NCBI GenBank assembly: GCA_027604005.1 | Contig: JADGJT010000057.1 | Location: 1-64,000 of the forward strand | DNA length: 64,000 nt | DNA from: Dinochytrium kinnereticum | Taxonomy: Eukaryota > Chytridiomycota > Chytridiomycetes > Chytridiales > Chytridiaceae | Direction of reading: 5' to 3' | Shown here: one piece after another, positions 49,504 to 62,795 of the stretch | Layout: the number at the start of each line of letters is the position of its first letter | How positions within the stretch are numbered: position 1 is the stretch's first letter | Made by a program: the position numbers and the translations under genes | The notes under the pieces: generated by a model | Told to the model about the DNA's origin: nothing | The model's input: only the letters and a program-made list of their open reading frames with translations | The model's database searches: none

Positions 49504-52500
49504 TTACTCCTTCTGTGACTTCTTCGCAACGTTTGAATTAGCAACCTCAATAATCTTTGCAACAGCCGCCTGCTGATTAACATCCAACCCTTGGTGCATC
49601 AGCTGGTACGATAAGCTCGATGGAGGTAACCTCCCAAGAAGCGAGGCAAACTCGACGTAAGGATCAATGTCATCCAAAGGAGTGGTAGAAACTAAGTCCT
49701 CCTCAAAGTCGCTCAGCGCATCATCGCCAAGAAGGTGACCGTACTTCTCGCTACCCGCAAGGTACTCATCGTACTCGTCATCTTCATCACTTGCGAGGTC
49801 ACCGTCAGAGTCGGCTCCATCTAAATTGGATAGTTAGGAGGTGAATTCAAAATGGGAGGGTGAGGGGCTCTACCTGTAATTTCAACCTCCTCGGTTTCGT
49901 CTTCTTCCTCTTCCTCGTCGTCGCTCTCGTCTTCGTAGATTTTCTTAAGGGCTTCCCTCTCTGTAATCGTGTCAGGAAGGTTAGATACCATACATTTGTC
50001 CTATGGATCACTGAGTTACTCACTCTCAACGGCGGCGGGGTAGTCCTCAAATGTTCCAAGGATACCGCCCACCAAATGGTTGGCATGCTCACGAAGAATG
50101 CCAAAGTGGTCGATAGGTCCCTCCAACAAAGCACAGAGTGTGAGAATCATAAGCTTCTTATCAAACACCCTTTATGTAAAGGCTAAGTTAGAACGTGGAA
50201 AAAGAATCGTTTATGAAGCGTATTACCTAGGGAACAACTTCAGCTGGGAGAACCACAGCTGGAAGACGAATACGTGGGCGTTGAGTCGCTCAAGGATCTG
50301 AAGGGTAAGCATCGGGTTGTAGTAGATACAGCTGATGATCTATGTCTCTTAGCAAAAAGGTCTTAGAAGCGCAGCAAACCATTTCGATAAGGTGAGCCTT
50401 GATGTTGCGATCCTGTTGAGTGTCTTCTGAGCGCAATTGTTCGAGACCCATGCTGATAAACCTCTCAATGTACTTTAAAAAATCAATACAGCCATAATGA
50501 AATAAAGGAGCATACGTTATCAATAGCACCGCGAAGATACATTAAGGCCCACTCAATAATAAGGCATCCGAACTTCTGATTAGAGACATCGTACGTGCGA
50601 GTGAATATCTGCGAAACAAGTTTTAGTTACCTCAATCACCATAAAGCTTAAGAAATTACATCAGCAGCCATCGACACCAACTTGTCCACATACACGGGAT
50701 TCTGAATAAAGACATCCCTCCCAAATTGCAAGAAATTAGGCAATGGAGCGAGAGTTTCTAACGTAATTAGATTGTGAGAAGAGTTCAACAAAAGCTACCA
50801 TCAAGGAAATCCTCATCATCCCCGACATTCTGAACTATTGCGTCAAAAAACGGCCACATATTAGGCGAAATGGCCTTCATATAGAAAGTAAAAAGATCCA
50901 TCAAGTGAAAGCAACCCGACTTTAAATCTGAATGATTATTAGATGCAACGATAAACATCTGCATTACCGCTGAAGTCCGATTGAAGTATATCGGACATAA
51001 TAGGGAGCATTTCTTGCTCTAGCTGGAGAACAATCTAACAAGATAGGTAGTATTTTAGTATACGCCTCTCAACATTATAGTGTGTACATTCTTGTCCGCA
51101 TCTACGGCATCAACAAGGCCAGAAATAGTTGAAAGGATTCCTGCCGCCGCCTCAAGTGGCTGCATCGCTTCAATCATGTCAGACGGAAGCTCTGAAAGTA
51201 TATTCCTCAAGGAGGCGCTCTTAAAGAATCGTCAAATTAAAAGATAACTAAATAATCTCTTACCAATTGCTGGCAAAGACCGACGGCAAATGGTGCCAGC
51301 TCATCCGGGAATTGCTCGGTCAAGATCTCCATAACGGTCGTGATGTTATCGGTATCAATCACAGCGGTGAGATTAAGGAGAACTTAAAGATCGTAAGCAA
51401 AGCGATGATGTGGTCTATCTTACTCTCCATAATCTTAGGCACCTGGGGCTTGATGTTCTCTGCAACTAACCAAATTAAAGGTTAGGATTAATACGAAAGA
51501 AAGATAGTAGAGCAGAGTGAAGTCATACAGAAGACTTACTGGCATCGAAGGAAATAATTGCCCCAACAGCCTCAGCGGCATAAACTTGGACAGGGAATTC
51601 ACCATCAACAAGGCAATTGAGAACCCGCTCAAACATAAGGGATTGGCTCTGTATATGATAAGCAATCATCCAAATGTATTCAATACCTCCAGACTAAATG
51701 GTATTTTGTGGAACTTTTTCACCATCTCACAAGCCTAAGAAATTTAGTTTAAAGCGATCCCAAACAGGTCTTACCGCAGCCCGCATGTAGCCTTTCGGGT
51801 TAGAAAACTCTGGGAACACGTCGGCAATGAAGAAGTTTTCCATCTGCTGGTAAAGAGGGGATTTCTGCTTGATATCAGGACCCTTTACTGCTTTAAAATG
51901 AATCACCTTCTGGCAAAGATAGTACGACAACGTCACCATGACGCTCAGAGCTCCAAACTTCTCTTCACATCGTCGGGCCTCGACAGGGGTCGCGTTGTAT
52001 CTTGAAAATCAGTGACTACCTGCTTTAAAATTAAAATACCTTGCCATCACCTCATTCGTCATAGCAACAGTCTCCGCAAAGCAAACCTTCTCCCTCTTCT
52101 CTACGAGAGCTGAAAGAAGCTCCTGAGCCGCCTTGATGGGGTCTGCGTAATCATCCCAAATGCTCTCGGCTACGAAAGAGTGAGCTAATATTTGGCAAGG
52201 TAAAATTACCAAGATTCTTTCTAATATACTCTGGTGGGTCCGAAACCCACAATTCGGCATCTTCCTCTGTAAAGCATAACTGCGGAAAAATAAAGCCTCT
52301 AATAACCCCGTTGATATGTGGCTTAAGCGTTTTCCAGGGAGCTCCATGAGGAAGGCTATTTGATGTACAATCGAAACAAAGAATAAATTTTAGCAGGGGT
52401 TTCAAGCAAATTTAAAGAAGGACCTCTCTTCAATAAAGGCCGCCAAGAGTTGCCTGACTTGAGGACTCAGCCATACGCCATTCATAAACTTATTAATCTG

Positions 52501-53721
52501 CTCTAAGTACGCGTGAAGAATCTCTGGGGCGAAACGCTCCAAAAACATATCAGCGAATGCTCCATACTTATCACGCGTGCGCTTTCCGCAGTAGCTAGAA
52601 TTGAGTGAATATCAAGCCATAGCATAAAAATGCTCGTACTTTCTAATTAGGTAGAAAAAGCACCGACATGCCCATTTCTTCGCCTTCCAGACTGGGTGAA
52701 GGGCACGATCCTGAGTCCTCGCCATGACAGGCTCATCACACTTAACAACCTTAAGGAATAGCATCCCCCATGGAACTAATGAGTCGGTTTGTTGCATTTC
52801 TGGAAGCATGACGGACTAATGAAATTTAATTAATCACTGGCAGCAGAGAAGGAGAAGCGAATTGATAATAGCCAAAATGAAAACTGAAGACAGCGGAGGC
52901 AGTTTCAAAAAACTTATGAGACGATACTAACCCGAATTGAAGAAAGGTAGATCTTCAGAATGACGCGCAAAATTCCGATAGATCGTTCGGATCCATTCTC
53001 AAAGAGCTTCCCAGCAATATCTAAGAGAAGAGGGAAAAAGGCCTGTGTAATAGGACGAAGTTCGTCGCTAGCCTCCAGCCTCGAAACGTATCTGCATCCA
53101 GATTCAATCTTCTGAATGTGATTAAGGAAAGCCGTACCCCAAACGCTTGACCAGGAGATTCAAAGCAATGGCAGCCACAAAGATCTTAGATTCATCTCCG
53201 GAATGAAACATCGCCAAGACTTCATCCATGAATGTGGGCCATTCAGTAGGAACATCGTGCGCAATAATATGGCGAAGTGCTTCCGCAAATACCCTGGACA
53301 ATTCAAGGAATGAGCACACCTATAAGATAAAAAAAATTGGTGCAAGACATACTTCTGCTCAAACTGGACCTCTACCATGGTTTGGAGCAAAGTGCCCCGA
53401 ACAACCATACGATCATGCGGCTGGACAGGAACAAAACCTCCCGAAGCGGAATCCTCAGGCGTCTTCCATCCTCTCTTGATTCTATTCTTGAAGTATACGA
53501 TGGCTACCAGACGATAAAAGACGATCAATTCACAGCCCCAGCATGCAAAAGAGTACCAGAGAGCCTCGCCGTCTGATCGTACTGCGGGGTGCGGATGATG
53601 GTAAGGACAGCCTCGACAAATCCCTCATTGCCCTCCAGGGAGGCCAGCGCCCTCTCGGCGTCCAGCCGGATGGTGTTGTCTGGATGCAGCGAGGCCTGGA
53701 AGAGCGGGTAAAGATTCGCCA
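49504..53721 (-). CDS. Importin-beta family karyopherin, importin-7/Sxm1/Nmd5 type
   Basis: HEAT-repeat nuclear import receptor (RanBP7/8 class). Many short exons; the first (ATG at 53721) encodes MANLYPLFQASLHPDNTIRL and the Ran-binding importin N-terminal region. After a 65-nt intron it continues 'IVYFKNRIKRGW'. Internal landmarks match importin-7: 'WKTLKPHINGVIRGFIFPQL' and 'FTEEDAELWVSDPPEYIRKN'. The C-terminus has the typical acidic patch (DSDGDLASDEDDEYDEY) followed by 'DDIDPYVEFASLL' and a Lys-rich end. Yeast has two paralogues (SXM1, NMD5) and I cannot tell which is closer. Cargo in yeast and animals includes ribosomal proteins, histone H1 and stress MAP kinases. It diverges from PSMA6 with 107 bp between start codons. 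Confidence 0.85.
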
Positions 53722-53828
53722 TGCTGCGTGTGAATGCAGAAAAAAAAAAAGGAAACAGAGAGAGGTTTGCTGATTTGTCCAACAGGGAGCAAATATTGTA
53801 AAATTTGAATCCGACAAACAGAACAGAC
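53722..53828. promoter_or_regulatory. Compact divergent promoter importin / proteasome alpha-1
   Basis: 107 bp separate the two ATGs. The stretch has no TATA box and an A run next to the importin start. I could not identify a proteasome-associated control element (Rpn4-type GGTGGCAAA) in it. Confidence 0.5.
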
Positions 53829-54971
53829 ATGAGCAGGGACAAAGGATGTGAGTTGAGCGATGCCATCCCCGCCGCCTGCCTTCCACCTTCACCCTGAACC
53901 GTGCATGCGCGCGTATGCAGATACGGCACATGCGCTTGCCTCCCTGAACTTGCATCTCTTCTGCTGGCCTGGCTGCTGACTTTGATTTTGCTTCCTTGCC
54001 ATTTGAACGCGCGTTTGCAGACGACCGCCACATTACAATCTTCTCCCCGGAGGGTCGTCTGTATCAAGTTGGTAAGCATAAGAGCTTGAGCAAGCGAAGC
54101 AGTATGCTGACTTCACTTCCAGAATATGCATTCAAGGCAATCACCAACGCTGGATTGACCTCTGTTGGAATCCGTGGAAAGGACATTGCTGTAGTGTGCA
54201 CCCAGAAGAAAGTTCCCGTATGCATTCCTCGACATGTTACATTCTTCTGATGGCTTTTGAAGGACAAGTTGCTTGACCCCTCCACTATGACCCACATATT
54301 CCAGATTACCCCCAACATCGGTTGTGTTATGACGGGATTGATTGGTACTTTCATCGCTGTCACTTAGTCTTTTTAACATTGCAAAGCGGATGCCCGTGCT
54401 CAAGTTTCCCGTGCTCGTTTGGAAGCAAGCGAGTGGAAGTACAAGTTTGGGTACGATATTCCTCCCCATATGCTTGCCAAGCGCGTAGCCAGCATCAATC
54501 AAGTCTACACTCAGCATGCTGCAATGCGCCCACTCGGTGTTTGTAAGTTCTCAGTTTTTTTTTAAGGTATCTGACTGTGGATCATAGCGATGGTGCTCGT
54601 TGGCCTCGATGAAGAGGTTGGTCCCCAGCTTTTCAAGTGTGATCCTTCCGGCTACTTTGTCGGTTATAAGGCCACAACAGCTGGGGCCAAACACCAGGAA
54701 GCCCTTACTCACCTGGAAAAGAAGCTTAAGAAGAATCCCGAGCTTTCGAACGAAGAGGCAATTGAGGTTCACTGCCAATTTTCTTTTCCAATTGGATGAC
54801 TGATCTTTTAATATTCAGATGGCCATTACAACGCTTTCGACGGTGCTATCGATTGATTTCAAGCCATCCGACATTGAGATCGGTGTCGTCTCAACGCAGG
54901 AGCCTAAGTTCCGAACTTTGAGCGTTTCAGAGATTGATGCTCACTTGACAAGGATTGTTGAGAGGGATTGA
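53829..54971 (+). CDS. SCL1: 20S proteasome subunit alpha-1 (PSMA6/Scl1)
   Basis: Structural alpha-ring subunit of the 20S proteasome. Seven exons (53829-53847, 54021-54071, 54123-54217, 54263-54344, 54387-54542, 54588-54766, 54819-54971), 244 aa. The first exon is only 19 nt (MSRDKG + 1 nt), joined to '[20 protein letters not shown]', the proteasome alpha signature. Further hallmarks: '[17 protein letters not shown]', '[15 protein letters not shown]', '[15 protein letters not shown]', '[19 protein letters not shown]' and '[15 protein letters not shown]'. Length and all segments match alpha-1. BCP1 follows 80 bp after the stop. Confidence 0.97.
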
Positions 54972-55051
54972 GCCTCGAACTCACAAATAAAAGAACTCCT
55001 TTTCCTTATCCTGACTTGGAATCTGAAAATTCCAAAATTTCCTCCAGTCCG

Positions 55052-56149
55052 ATGAAGAGAAAAGAGCAAGAACAAGAGCTCGTTTCGCAGGACGAGGAGG
55101 AGCGAGACGAGAAGGAGGCATCTGAGAAGGAGGAAGATGAAATTATCGATGTTGACTTTGACTTCTTTGACCCACGGGAGATTGACTTCCATGGTCTAAA
55201 GTCACTTCTGCGTCAGACTTTTCTGTATGATGCCGATCGTTTTGACCTTTCCGGCATGGCCGATGCCATCATTTCACAACCACATATTGGATCAATTGTC
55301 AAAGTTGATGATTCGACAGATCCTTATGCTGTCATGACCATTCTCAGCTTTGAGACGCATTCAGTTGGGCTTAACTGCCATGGCTCCTTTCTGAACTTCT
55401 TTTGAAAGATTCTATTGAAATCTCTCGCGGATTACCTCTCAGAGAAGGCTAAGAAAAATGATCCGGCAAAGGCTGAAAAGCTTAACGGTATCCTTAAAAA
55501 CTCGCATGTGGGCTTTCTTGTAAACGAGAGACTTGTCAACATGCCCTCAGAGGTATGGCATGCAGACCTTTACAAGTCATTAACGCACACCTACTTGTGT
55601 CTAGATCGTCTCTCCCATGCTGAAGATGCTTTTAGAAGAAATGGAGTGGTCTGTTGAGGAGGTATCATACTATAAAAGTCCTTAAAACCTTCCTCTCGCT
55701 CACTTGGATTCTTTATTTCTGTCTTTTTTCCGCTCCTTTAGCGACACGCGAAGCGCTTTGAATACCTTATACTTATTTCAAAAACATTCGCGGAGGACGA
55801 CACCATTGAACCTACAGAGGAAAATGCTCCGAAGAAAAGAAAAAAGGTATCCACCTAAATTCTTGATTCCACTAAACTGGAAAAGGCAAACAAAGTCAAG
55901 CAAGAATTCTTTAACATTCATGCTGAAGATGAAGTGTTCCACGAGGTAAGTTCAAGTTTAATCGATCTGTTTGATATTCTCTAACTATATGTGTAGTTTT
56001 CAGAATTTCATTTTGATTTCTCGCTGAACAAAAAGAGTGAGGACAGCGACGATCTTTTGGGTCTGTCCCATGCTCGACGAGTGTTTATTCTTAACTGTAA
56101 AAAATTGAATGACATAAAGAAAAAACTGGAGGCTTTCTTTGCTCCATGA
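55052..56149 (+). CDS. BCP1: Bcp1/BCCIP-family nuclear chaperone
   Basis: In yeast, Bcp1 is an essential nuclear protein that chaperones ribosomal protein Rpl23 and aids nuclear export. Six exons (55052-55363, 55409-55552, 55605-55661, 55742-55846, 55886-55945, 55997-56149), 276 aa. Seen: a Lys/Glu-rich acidic N-terminus, then the family blocks 'IDVDFDFFDPREIDFHGLKS', 'DLSGMADAIISQPHIGSIVK', 'DPYAVMTIL', 'SHVGFLVNERLVNMPSE', 'FEYLILISKTF', an NLS-like PKKRKK, and a C-terminal 'EFHFDFSL' ... 'FILNCKKL'. A TTG-initiated extension overlapping the PSMA6 stop is not accepted as a start. Identification firm. Confidence 0.92.
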
Positions 56150-56263
56150 AGCTGTATATAATCCGATACTTTATCCTATCGTTCCAAATTGGTCGGCATA
56201 GAATTCATTTCCCTTCCGAAGGAGTCACGGCTAGCCTAAATGTTGGGAAAGTACAGGGATTTT

Positions 56264-59200
56264 TTATAATACCTCTATGAAGAGTTCCCGACTCTGCGCA
56301 TTCTCGACAAGGGCTCGCCAGTCTTCATTATTGCATAGTGAAGTACCTCGTCCAACAACGAACACTGATTTCTTAGCTCTCGTTAAGGCGACATTCATGC
56401 GACGCCTATCCTTTAGAAAACCTATTGCTCGACCTTTGAAATGTTAAAACGTTTAGTCAAGCTTCTTACCAAGTCCAGCACGAACGGTCGATACGATAAT
56501 GATGTCCTATACTGTCAGTTTTTCCCAGTCATTTTGGATTTTACCTTTTCTTGGCCCTGAAACGCGTCTACCTGAAAAGATATTTTTGTAAAAGCCAAAA
56601 GACCGATAATCTTACCGTATTGATATCGATCGACTGTAAAATCTGATCTCCAAAGGCTCGTTTGAACTTATCCCGTAACTTCGACATCTGCAACTTATAC
56701 GGAGTAATGACTGCAATTATTTTAGTGATGAAAAATGAGTATCGCCAACTTCCTATTTTGGCACGGAACTATTTTATGATTAGCAGGCATGCATTGTAAA
56801 TTTTTAAATACCCCAATATCCGGGAAGCGTGTGCAAAGCAGGCAGACGAGGTTGAAGCAAACAAGCACTTCGTCTGGGTTATGCAAGCTATGACCCTGGG
56901 CTCTTTGCTCCCTACCCCACTCTACGTTTAGGAATGCATATGGGGGGAACATCGGGTCCTTATGCCATTCTGCTCTACATAAAGCACTGTTGGTATCGGA
57001 GTCCAATAAACGGCCTTCGTAGAATTGAAAAGCAGGAAAAGATGATATATCTGGGTGCATTCGATATTGTATGCTTGCATTCATATTTGGTTGGATATTA
57101 ATTAAGAATTCATGGAACTTACCTAAGAAGGCTCACGCGATCTGACTTGACACCCATAAGCCTTTGAAATAGGCTCTGCTCATATCCATATCGAAGACTT
57201 ACAGGGGAAAGAACCGTTGGGGGTAATTGTTTAGGATCTATGCTTTTAATTGTAACCTTTGGCGAAAGATACCTCCGACTAGAATACACTTCTTGGCCTT
57301 GTATTTGAGTGGTATAAGGGAGCTTAATTCAACTGCTTGGCCAGCTTCATCAATAATTACCTGGAAGCCAATTAGACAAGTATAGACAAAGAGTTAGCGT
57401 ACTATTGGAAACTCAATATCAGTTTTTGCCGAGAGTATATCATGACCAGCTCCACTCAATGTTGATATTCTTAATCTCGTTATGCTTAGTCTACAAAAAT
57501 ATAATATACATTATATCTGCCTCCTGAATGAGCTTTATCCTGATACTCGTCTTTAATTTTTCCATATTCGCGGTGTTCTCTGATCTTCCAGTTTTATGAT
57601 CCTTAATTTTTTTATCTACGTCCTTAAGCTTCATGGTTGCTTCTCGTATGTCCTTGCCGATTTCCATCAAATCAGCTGGGCTATCTTTAGCCTCGACTTC
57701 TTTTTTCCGAAGCTCATTACGCTCTTTAATCAAGTTCTGCTGCTCCGCTAAAAGGGCATCCCAATCACCTGAATTCATCTGAGTTGATATTTTTGAAAAC
57801 GTGGGATCATCTTTGAGGGCTACTGCTGCAAGGTTATCCTATGCCAGTTAGTAAGCAAATCAAAAAAAAATTAATATGAATATTACTAGAGTTAATTCCC
57901 GCGCCTCCGCACTCATCGATTCATTGGTTCCAAGTCGAACGATCTTTGGCACAATCACTTCTCCCCTAACGCTTCTTACGCCAGAGCGCAATCGCCGAAG
58001 TATCTCATCACACGCCGCGTTTGATGGTGCACAAATTAGAATTCGGTTTTTCTTATTTGCAGGCTTGCCGCCCGGCACTGTTATCGATTTAGCTAACGTC
58101 GTTATCAGGGCCCCAACAAGACCGACAATCGTTTTTGTTTTTCCTTACAACTTGTTAGAATCATAAGAAGCATGCAAATTTTTTGTGCATCTAACCTGTC
58201 CCAGGAGGACCTGTTATAATAAAACTAGTTCAGAAAACGTTTACCATCCAAATGCAAATACCTTGAATAAGCACAAATCCAGACGCCTGTTCCTTAGCCC
58301 GGATAACAGCAACAGCTTGAGGCTCGTTCAACTCAAATATCGACATCGTACGCTGAACGATATCTTCCTTTGAGCTTAAATTTGATGTAACTTCATATCG
58401 CGGGTTAACAACGTCATCTTTAAGCTCGATACTGCTTAGGCGAATAAGGGCTGTATATTCACGAATCGTCGTTGTAAGCGAAAAAAGACGAGAAGCTAGC
58501 CACTTTGATCGTGAATGGAAGAGATGTTGATGTTGTTGTCTTCCTTTCATATAGAGTCGTACAACAATAGTTGTGTCGTCGCGTTTGCTAGTAATGGAGC
58601 GAGTCTCTCCAAGTAATGGTGTAAAACTGGCCTTTGGTCTCTCTGGCTCTAATTGGAACATATCATATTCGCTAAATCGATTTCTTCGGTAGTCGTCCCG
58701 AGATATAGTGAAGGAGACGTCTATTTTCGAACAGTAAGCAAAAAAATTTCAAGTATTAAACAACTGTCTGAGTGTTTAAAAAAGGGCCTTTCGATGGATT
58801 TCATACCAAAAAAATTATCGACCTGCATTGTCGAAACCACCACCATAACGCATCTATTCGATAAATTCGTCTCTTCTTTTGCCGTTTTAAAACTTTCCCA
58901 AGCCTCTAAAATAGCAAATGGCTCAAAAATGTCGATATACTCGTTAACTGACGAAAAAAACGCAGGAATTTTCCTCATTTCCTTATTGAAGTTAGGTGGA
59001 AGCTCCCCCGTAGACTTTAAATCCCACCCTAAGACAATTTTTCTTAAATCGTCTAGGCTCCTAATGACCACCTTCTCTGTTTTAGGTTCGGCAGGTGCAC
59101 CTTTTTTTTTCCGTGATACATCGATTACGTTCTGACATTCGTCAAGCACCATTATAGAACGTTTTGGTCGGTTTGGGGATACATCGGCAGCCAGAACCTT

Positions 59201-62113
59201 CAGACTAACGGGTTCGTCGTCGTCTGAAGATAAAGCTCTCGGCACTGAAGTTTTCTTCTGAGCCGTGGTTCTGCGAACTTCGCTATAATGCTCTTGGCGA
59301 AGCTGGGCCATTAATCCCGCGGATTTAGATAGCTTTTTGGGCTTCTTCACAGGTTTAAACAAAACGCCGAGATTCCTTTTTGGAGGAGGGACTACCGATA
59401 CATTTGGAGGCTCCACATCTCGTTTGATGAAGTCTGAAATGATAGGCATGGCTGGTTTGAAGATTGCGCTTGATTTTTCACTCTTTGTAGCAATGACCGA
59501 TTCTTGAGGTTTAATTTTAACAGTGGAATTCAGTGTCTTTTCATCCATTTCTAATTTATCCGACCGAGAGGCTTTGACCGGAATTTCAAGCTTAGAACTA
59601 ATTTTCCCCTCCGCATGCCTAGCAAGTGTCTTATCTTGTCCTAACAGGAGCCTAGTGCTTGTCGAACTTTTATAACGTTGCAAAAGAAGTTCTATCATAT
59701 GTTTCTGCGATGAAGAGAGATGAGATTTCAATACTCCAGAGGTATAACTGGCCAAGGACTCTATAATAGTAGGCTCTAAACGCAAAGAATGCGACACTGC
59801 GATTTGAATCATGCTGACAAGAACCGAGACTGTTTGATTTCGGAGTGACTCAGAATGAACTCTGAACCATTTTGCCCCTGCATCTATTGCGTTCGAAAAC
59901 GGAACGGACACAGCCTTCAGAAATTTCGGAGAAGGGAATATCGATATAAAATGGTTCATAACAATGGCAGATAGCTTGAAAGTCCTCTCGATAGTTTGAG
60001 TAACGAAATGTTTTAACTTCAAGTCCTGTTTTGCCCAAGTAACGCTTGACGTGAGTACTGCCGTAATAAAAGGCCAAACTTTGAGCCATACAGTTTCTTT
60101 ATCAAATTCTTGAGAGGAGTCGGAGAAGATATCATCAAATAAGGCCAAAAGCATATCCAAAATTTTGATCGCGCTTTTCAGCAATGGGGGTCCAAGAGTA
60201 CAGTAATCTCGGAAGGAATCGAGCAGGCCGGAATAAACTGCCCAGAAATCTACGTCTACAAATAGTAGATGGGAAAGAGCATCTGTTAATCTTATAAAGT
60301 ATTAGCAAAGTTTTCGATGAAGTGAAAAACGAACTTTTCCGTCGATGTGATACTAGAGATAAGTTTTCGACCAGAATTAGATATGCTCTCGTGCGGTGAA
60401 GCTACGCAATAAAGAATGGTAGGTCCGATTCGGCCAAAAACAGACGGGTCAGCACTTGCTAGAATGCATGCTATTGCTTGAAGAATGGTTTGGAGGGACT
60501 CATTGAAAGCAATATCCTGAGGTACTACGTCCACCGATGGTAGGCTAAGATGATCCAGTAGGTATAAGCGGCTGAATCTTGTCAAAATTCCAGTGCTTAG
60601 TGATCCTGGCAACTTTATGGGCTTCGCTAGGAAAGCCCATAGCTCCAGCAAAATATCAGGCTTAGAAGTACTATGTCCTTTTGAGTTATAGAAGGCCTCA
60701 TATGCATTCTCCATCTTGCTGAAATCCGATTCGATCAAGTCAAGTACATTCTGAGTCGCCGAAAATTCGGGGGTTTCCAATGTTGCGCTTATCCTTAAAT
60801 TCATGATTACAACAGTCTGCAAAAAATCGACATTCGCAGAGCCTGCACAGACTTCGGTCAGCAGAGGAATCGTGACATCATTCATGAAAACCTCTTTCGC
60901 TTCCTGGCACAAATTACCCGAATACTTCATTAAGAGGTCCAAAAAGACCGAATCTTCTGCTTTTGCCTTCAGAGATCTGATAGCAACCAAAATCCATTTG
61001 AAGCAAAATTCTGTTTTATCTTCCCCTTCTATATCATTGATCTCCGATGTAAACCCCAATTTATCCCTAGACGAGAGAGTCGAAAAGTCCTCATGTTTAA
61101 AAATAGCATGCAAAGCCTTAGCGGCAACATCCTGGTCTTCAAGCCAGCTCTTTCCATTCCCACAGAACTTGCAGAAACATTGGAGAACACGCCAAAACAC
61201 TTCTTCGTTCGAAACCAAAGTGCGGTTAAACAGCTTTTCTTCAATAGACGGGAAAATTCGACGAAAGAGCTCTAACGCATCTCCGGTTAAGGCATTTATG
61301 ACGCAAGTTAAGCCGGTCCATAATGATAATTCGTCGTCCGTTACATTGTAGGATAAGACAGATTTGCTGCGGTCGAAAACAAGATTTACCAGTATAGATA
61401 CGTATTCTGTAAGCTGCTCCAGTTCTTCTGCTCCTGTAGGATGTGTGGCATATGAAGAACTAATGCATTTAATTGCCCATACCCTGGCATCCGCTTCCTT
61501 ATGAACAGCGAGGAGGAGAAGGCCCGGCAAAAGCCCAGTCTTTAAGCGCAAAGGTTTTTTTCTTTGAATGGAGGTCAAGACACGAATAAAAAGTGAATCA
61601 ACGCCTTTGTCCGTTAGGGAATCTGGGCGTCTTAGAACTTCTGATGCAGATATCTGAAAGCTCATTAGTTTAATGACGTTGATTTAAAAGCTGACCAGGA
61701 ATAAGTTTTTATGATGAGTCTCGAAAGTGTCGGAAGTTTCGATGTAAGCCAGGAGGCTGTTAAATACTTTTGTATGCCTCTTAACATCCCTCGCATTCAA
61801 CTTTTTCCATAGATCATGATGAAATTGCGATGCGGACAGCTTTAATCTATCCTTGAACTCTTGATACTCTTTCTCTTATTAGTAGGAATAGCTTACATTT
61901 CTTACCAAGAAGGCAATCGGCACACTTCAAGTTATCATCTAAGAGGCTGGCAGCCGCGAGTGTGTCCGAATCAACCAAAGACCAGTCACTTATCCATAAT
62001 ATTGAGACCTCTATCAGGCTATCGGGATTGTTATGTATAAAGCATTCTCCGTCTGCCAGGATCCGTCTCCGGAAGCTTTCGATCGTATCCGTCGAAACAT
62101 TGGCATTCAGCAT
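56264..62113 (-). CDS. SEN1: Sen1-type superfamily 1 RNA/DNA helicase
   Basis: Nuclear helicase that terminates RNA polymerase II transcription of short non-coding RNAs and removes R-loops. The start is MLNANVSTDT at 62113 and the stop at 56264-56266; ~1,800 residues over many exons. The N-terminal ~1,000 residues are the helical (HEAT-like) Sen1 N-domain (62113-59900), followed by a disordered Lys/Ser-rich linker. The C-terminal helicase carries Walker A GPPGTGKTKT (58196-58213, interrupted by an intron between Gly and Gly-Lys), 'ILICAPSNAACDEIL', Walker B DEAGQAVEL (~57310-57365), 'QYRMHPDISSFPAFQFY', and the final 'RRMNVALTRAKKSVFVVG'. There is no zinc-ribbon or S1 domain, so it is Sen1 rather than Upf1. 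It is convergent with BCP1. Confidence 0.93.
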
Positions 62114-62188
62114 GACAATTGCCCAAAGAGGTGTTTTATTGTTTTATTTGCTTTATTATATATGAAAGAGCGATGATCATTCGCTAAT

Positions 62189-62722
62189 TTACGTGGACCG
62201 ATTGCGGCTCTTCAAGCTCTCGGGTATAGAGGTAAGGTTGTCGAAAGCTTGCTTGCTCGCGATCTCGCTTTCCACCTGGTCAATGAGGGGGCGGAGGTAT
62301 GGAAGATCCTGAAAAATAATGATTAGACAGACTCAGCGGAGTCCACACTACCTCCTCTGGCTTGGTCCATTCCGGCTTCTCCAAGGTTGTCTGGGCCATT
62401 GACAAATTGAGCGCTCTACGGTATCGGAAAATACGATCTTGGAACTCTCTGGGTGGCAGACGGCGAATAGCCTCCTGAACAATCTCGCTCTCATCGGGGA
62501 TCAGATCGTCGAAGCGGAGACCTTTAAACAAAGGCTTAGCATGGCGCCTATGGAATCGATCTTTCATTACCCATCTTCCTGTAGCCCATCTGGTTGGCGT
62601 GCCATTCTCCGAGGCCTGTATTTTTGATGAGGACCCAGAAAACACTAACATCGTTAAGGGAAATATTAACCTTGGAAGGTCTTGCTCTTGCTGAGCGCAC
62701 GCAGGGATTGAAGCAGACTCAT
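62189..62722 (-). CDS. QCR7: Cytochrome bc1 complex subunit 7 (Qcr7/UQCRB)
   Basis: Small matrix-side subunit of respiratory complex III. Four exons (62722-62671, 62615-62571, 62521-62352, 62308-62189), 128 aa, essentially the family's standard length. Seen: 'MSLLQSLRALSKSKTFQG', 'LGEWHANQMGYRKMGLRFDD', 'VQEAIRRLPPREFQDRIFRY', 'RRALNLSMAQTTLEKPEWTK', then 'DLPYLRPLIDQVESEI'. The protein has no cleavable presequence, as usual for Qcr7. It lies 75 bp upstream of the SEN1 start and 73 bp downstream of the COG2 stop, all on the minus strand. Confidence 0.95.
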
Positions 62723-62795
62723 TTCGAATAACAAGCAATGGCTGAAGATGATTTTGGTTTTCTCTTTTTCAAAAAACACAGTTACACATGCAACG

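Noticed and set aside
49504..53721. First impression of a CRM1-type exportin
   Set aside because: The acidic C-terminal patch and the 'WKTLKPHINGVIRG' block fit importin-7/Sxm1 rather than CRM1.
54968..55051. N-terminal extension of BCP1 overlapping the PSMA6 stop
   Set aside because: It would need a TTG start; the first ATG at 55052 matches the expected acidic N-terminus of Bcp1.
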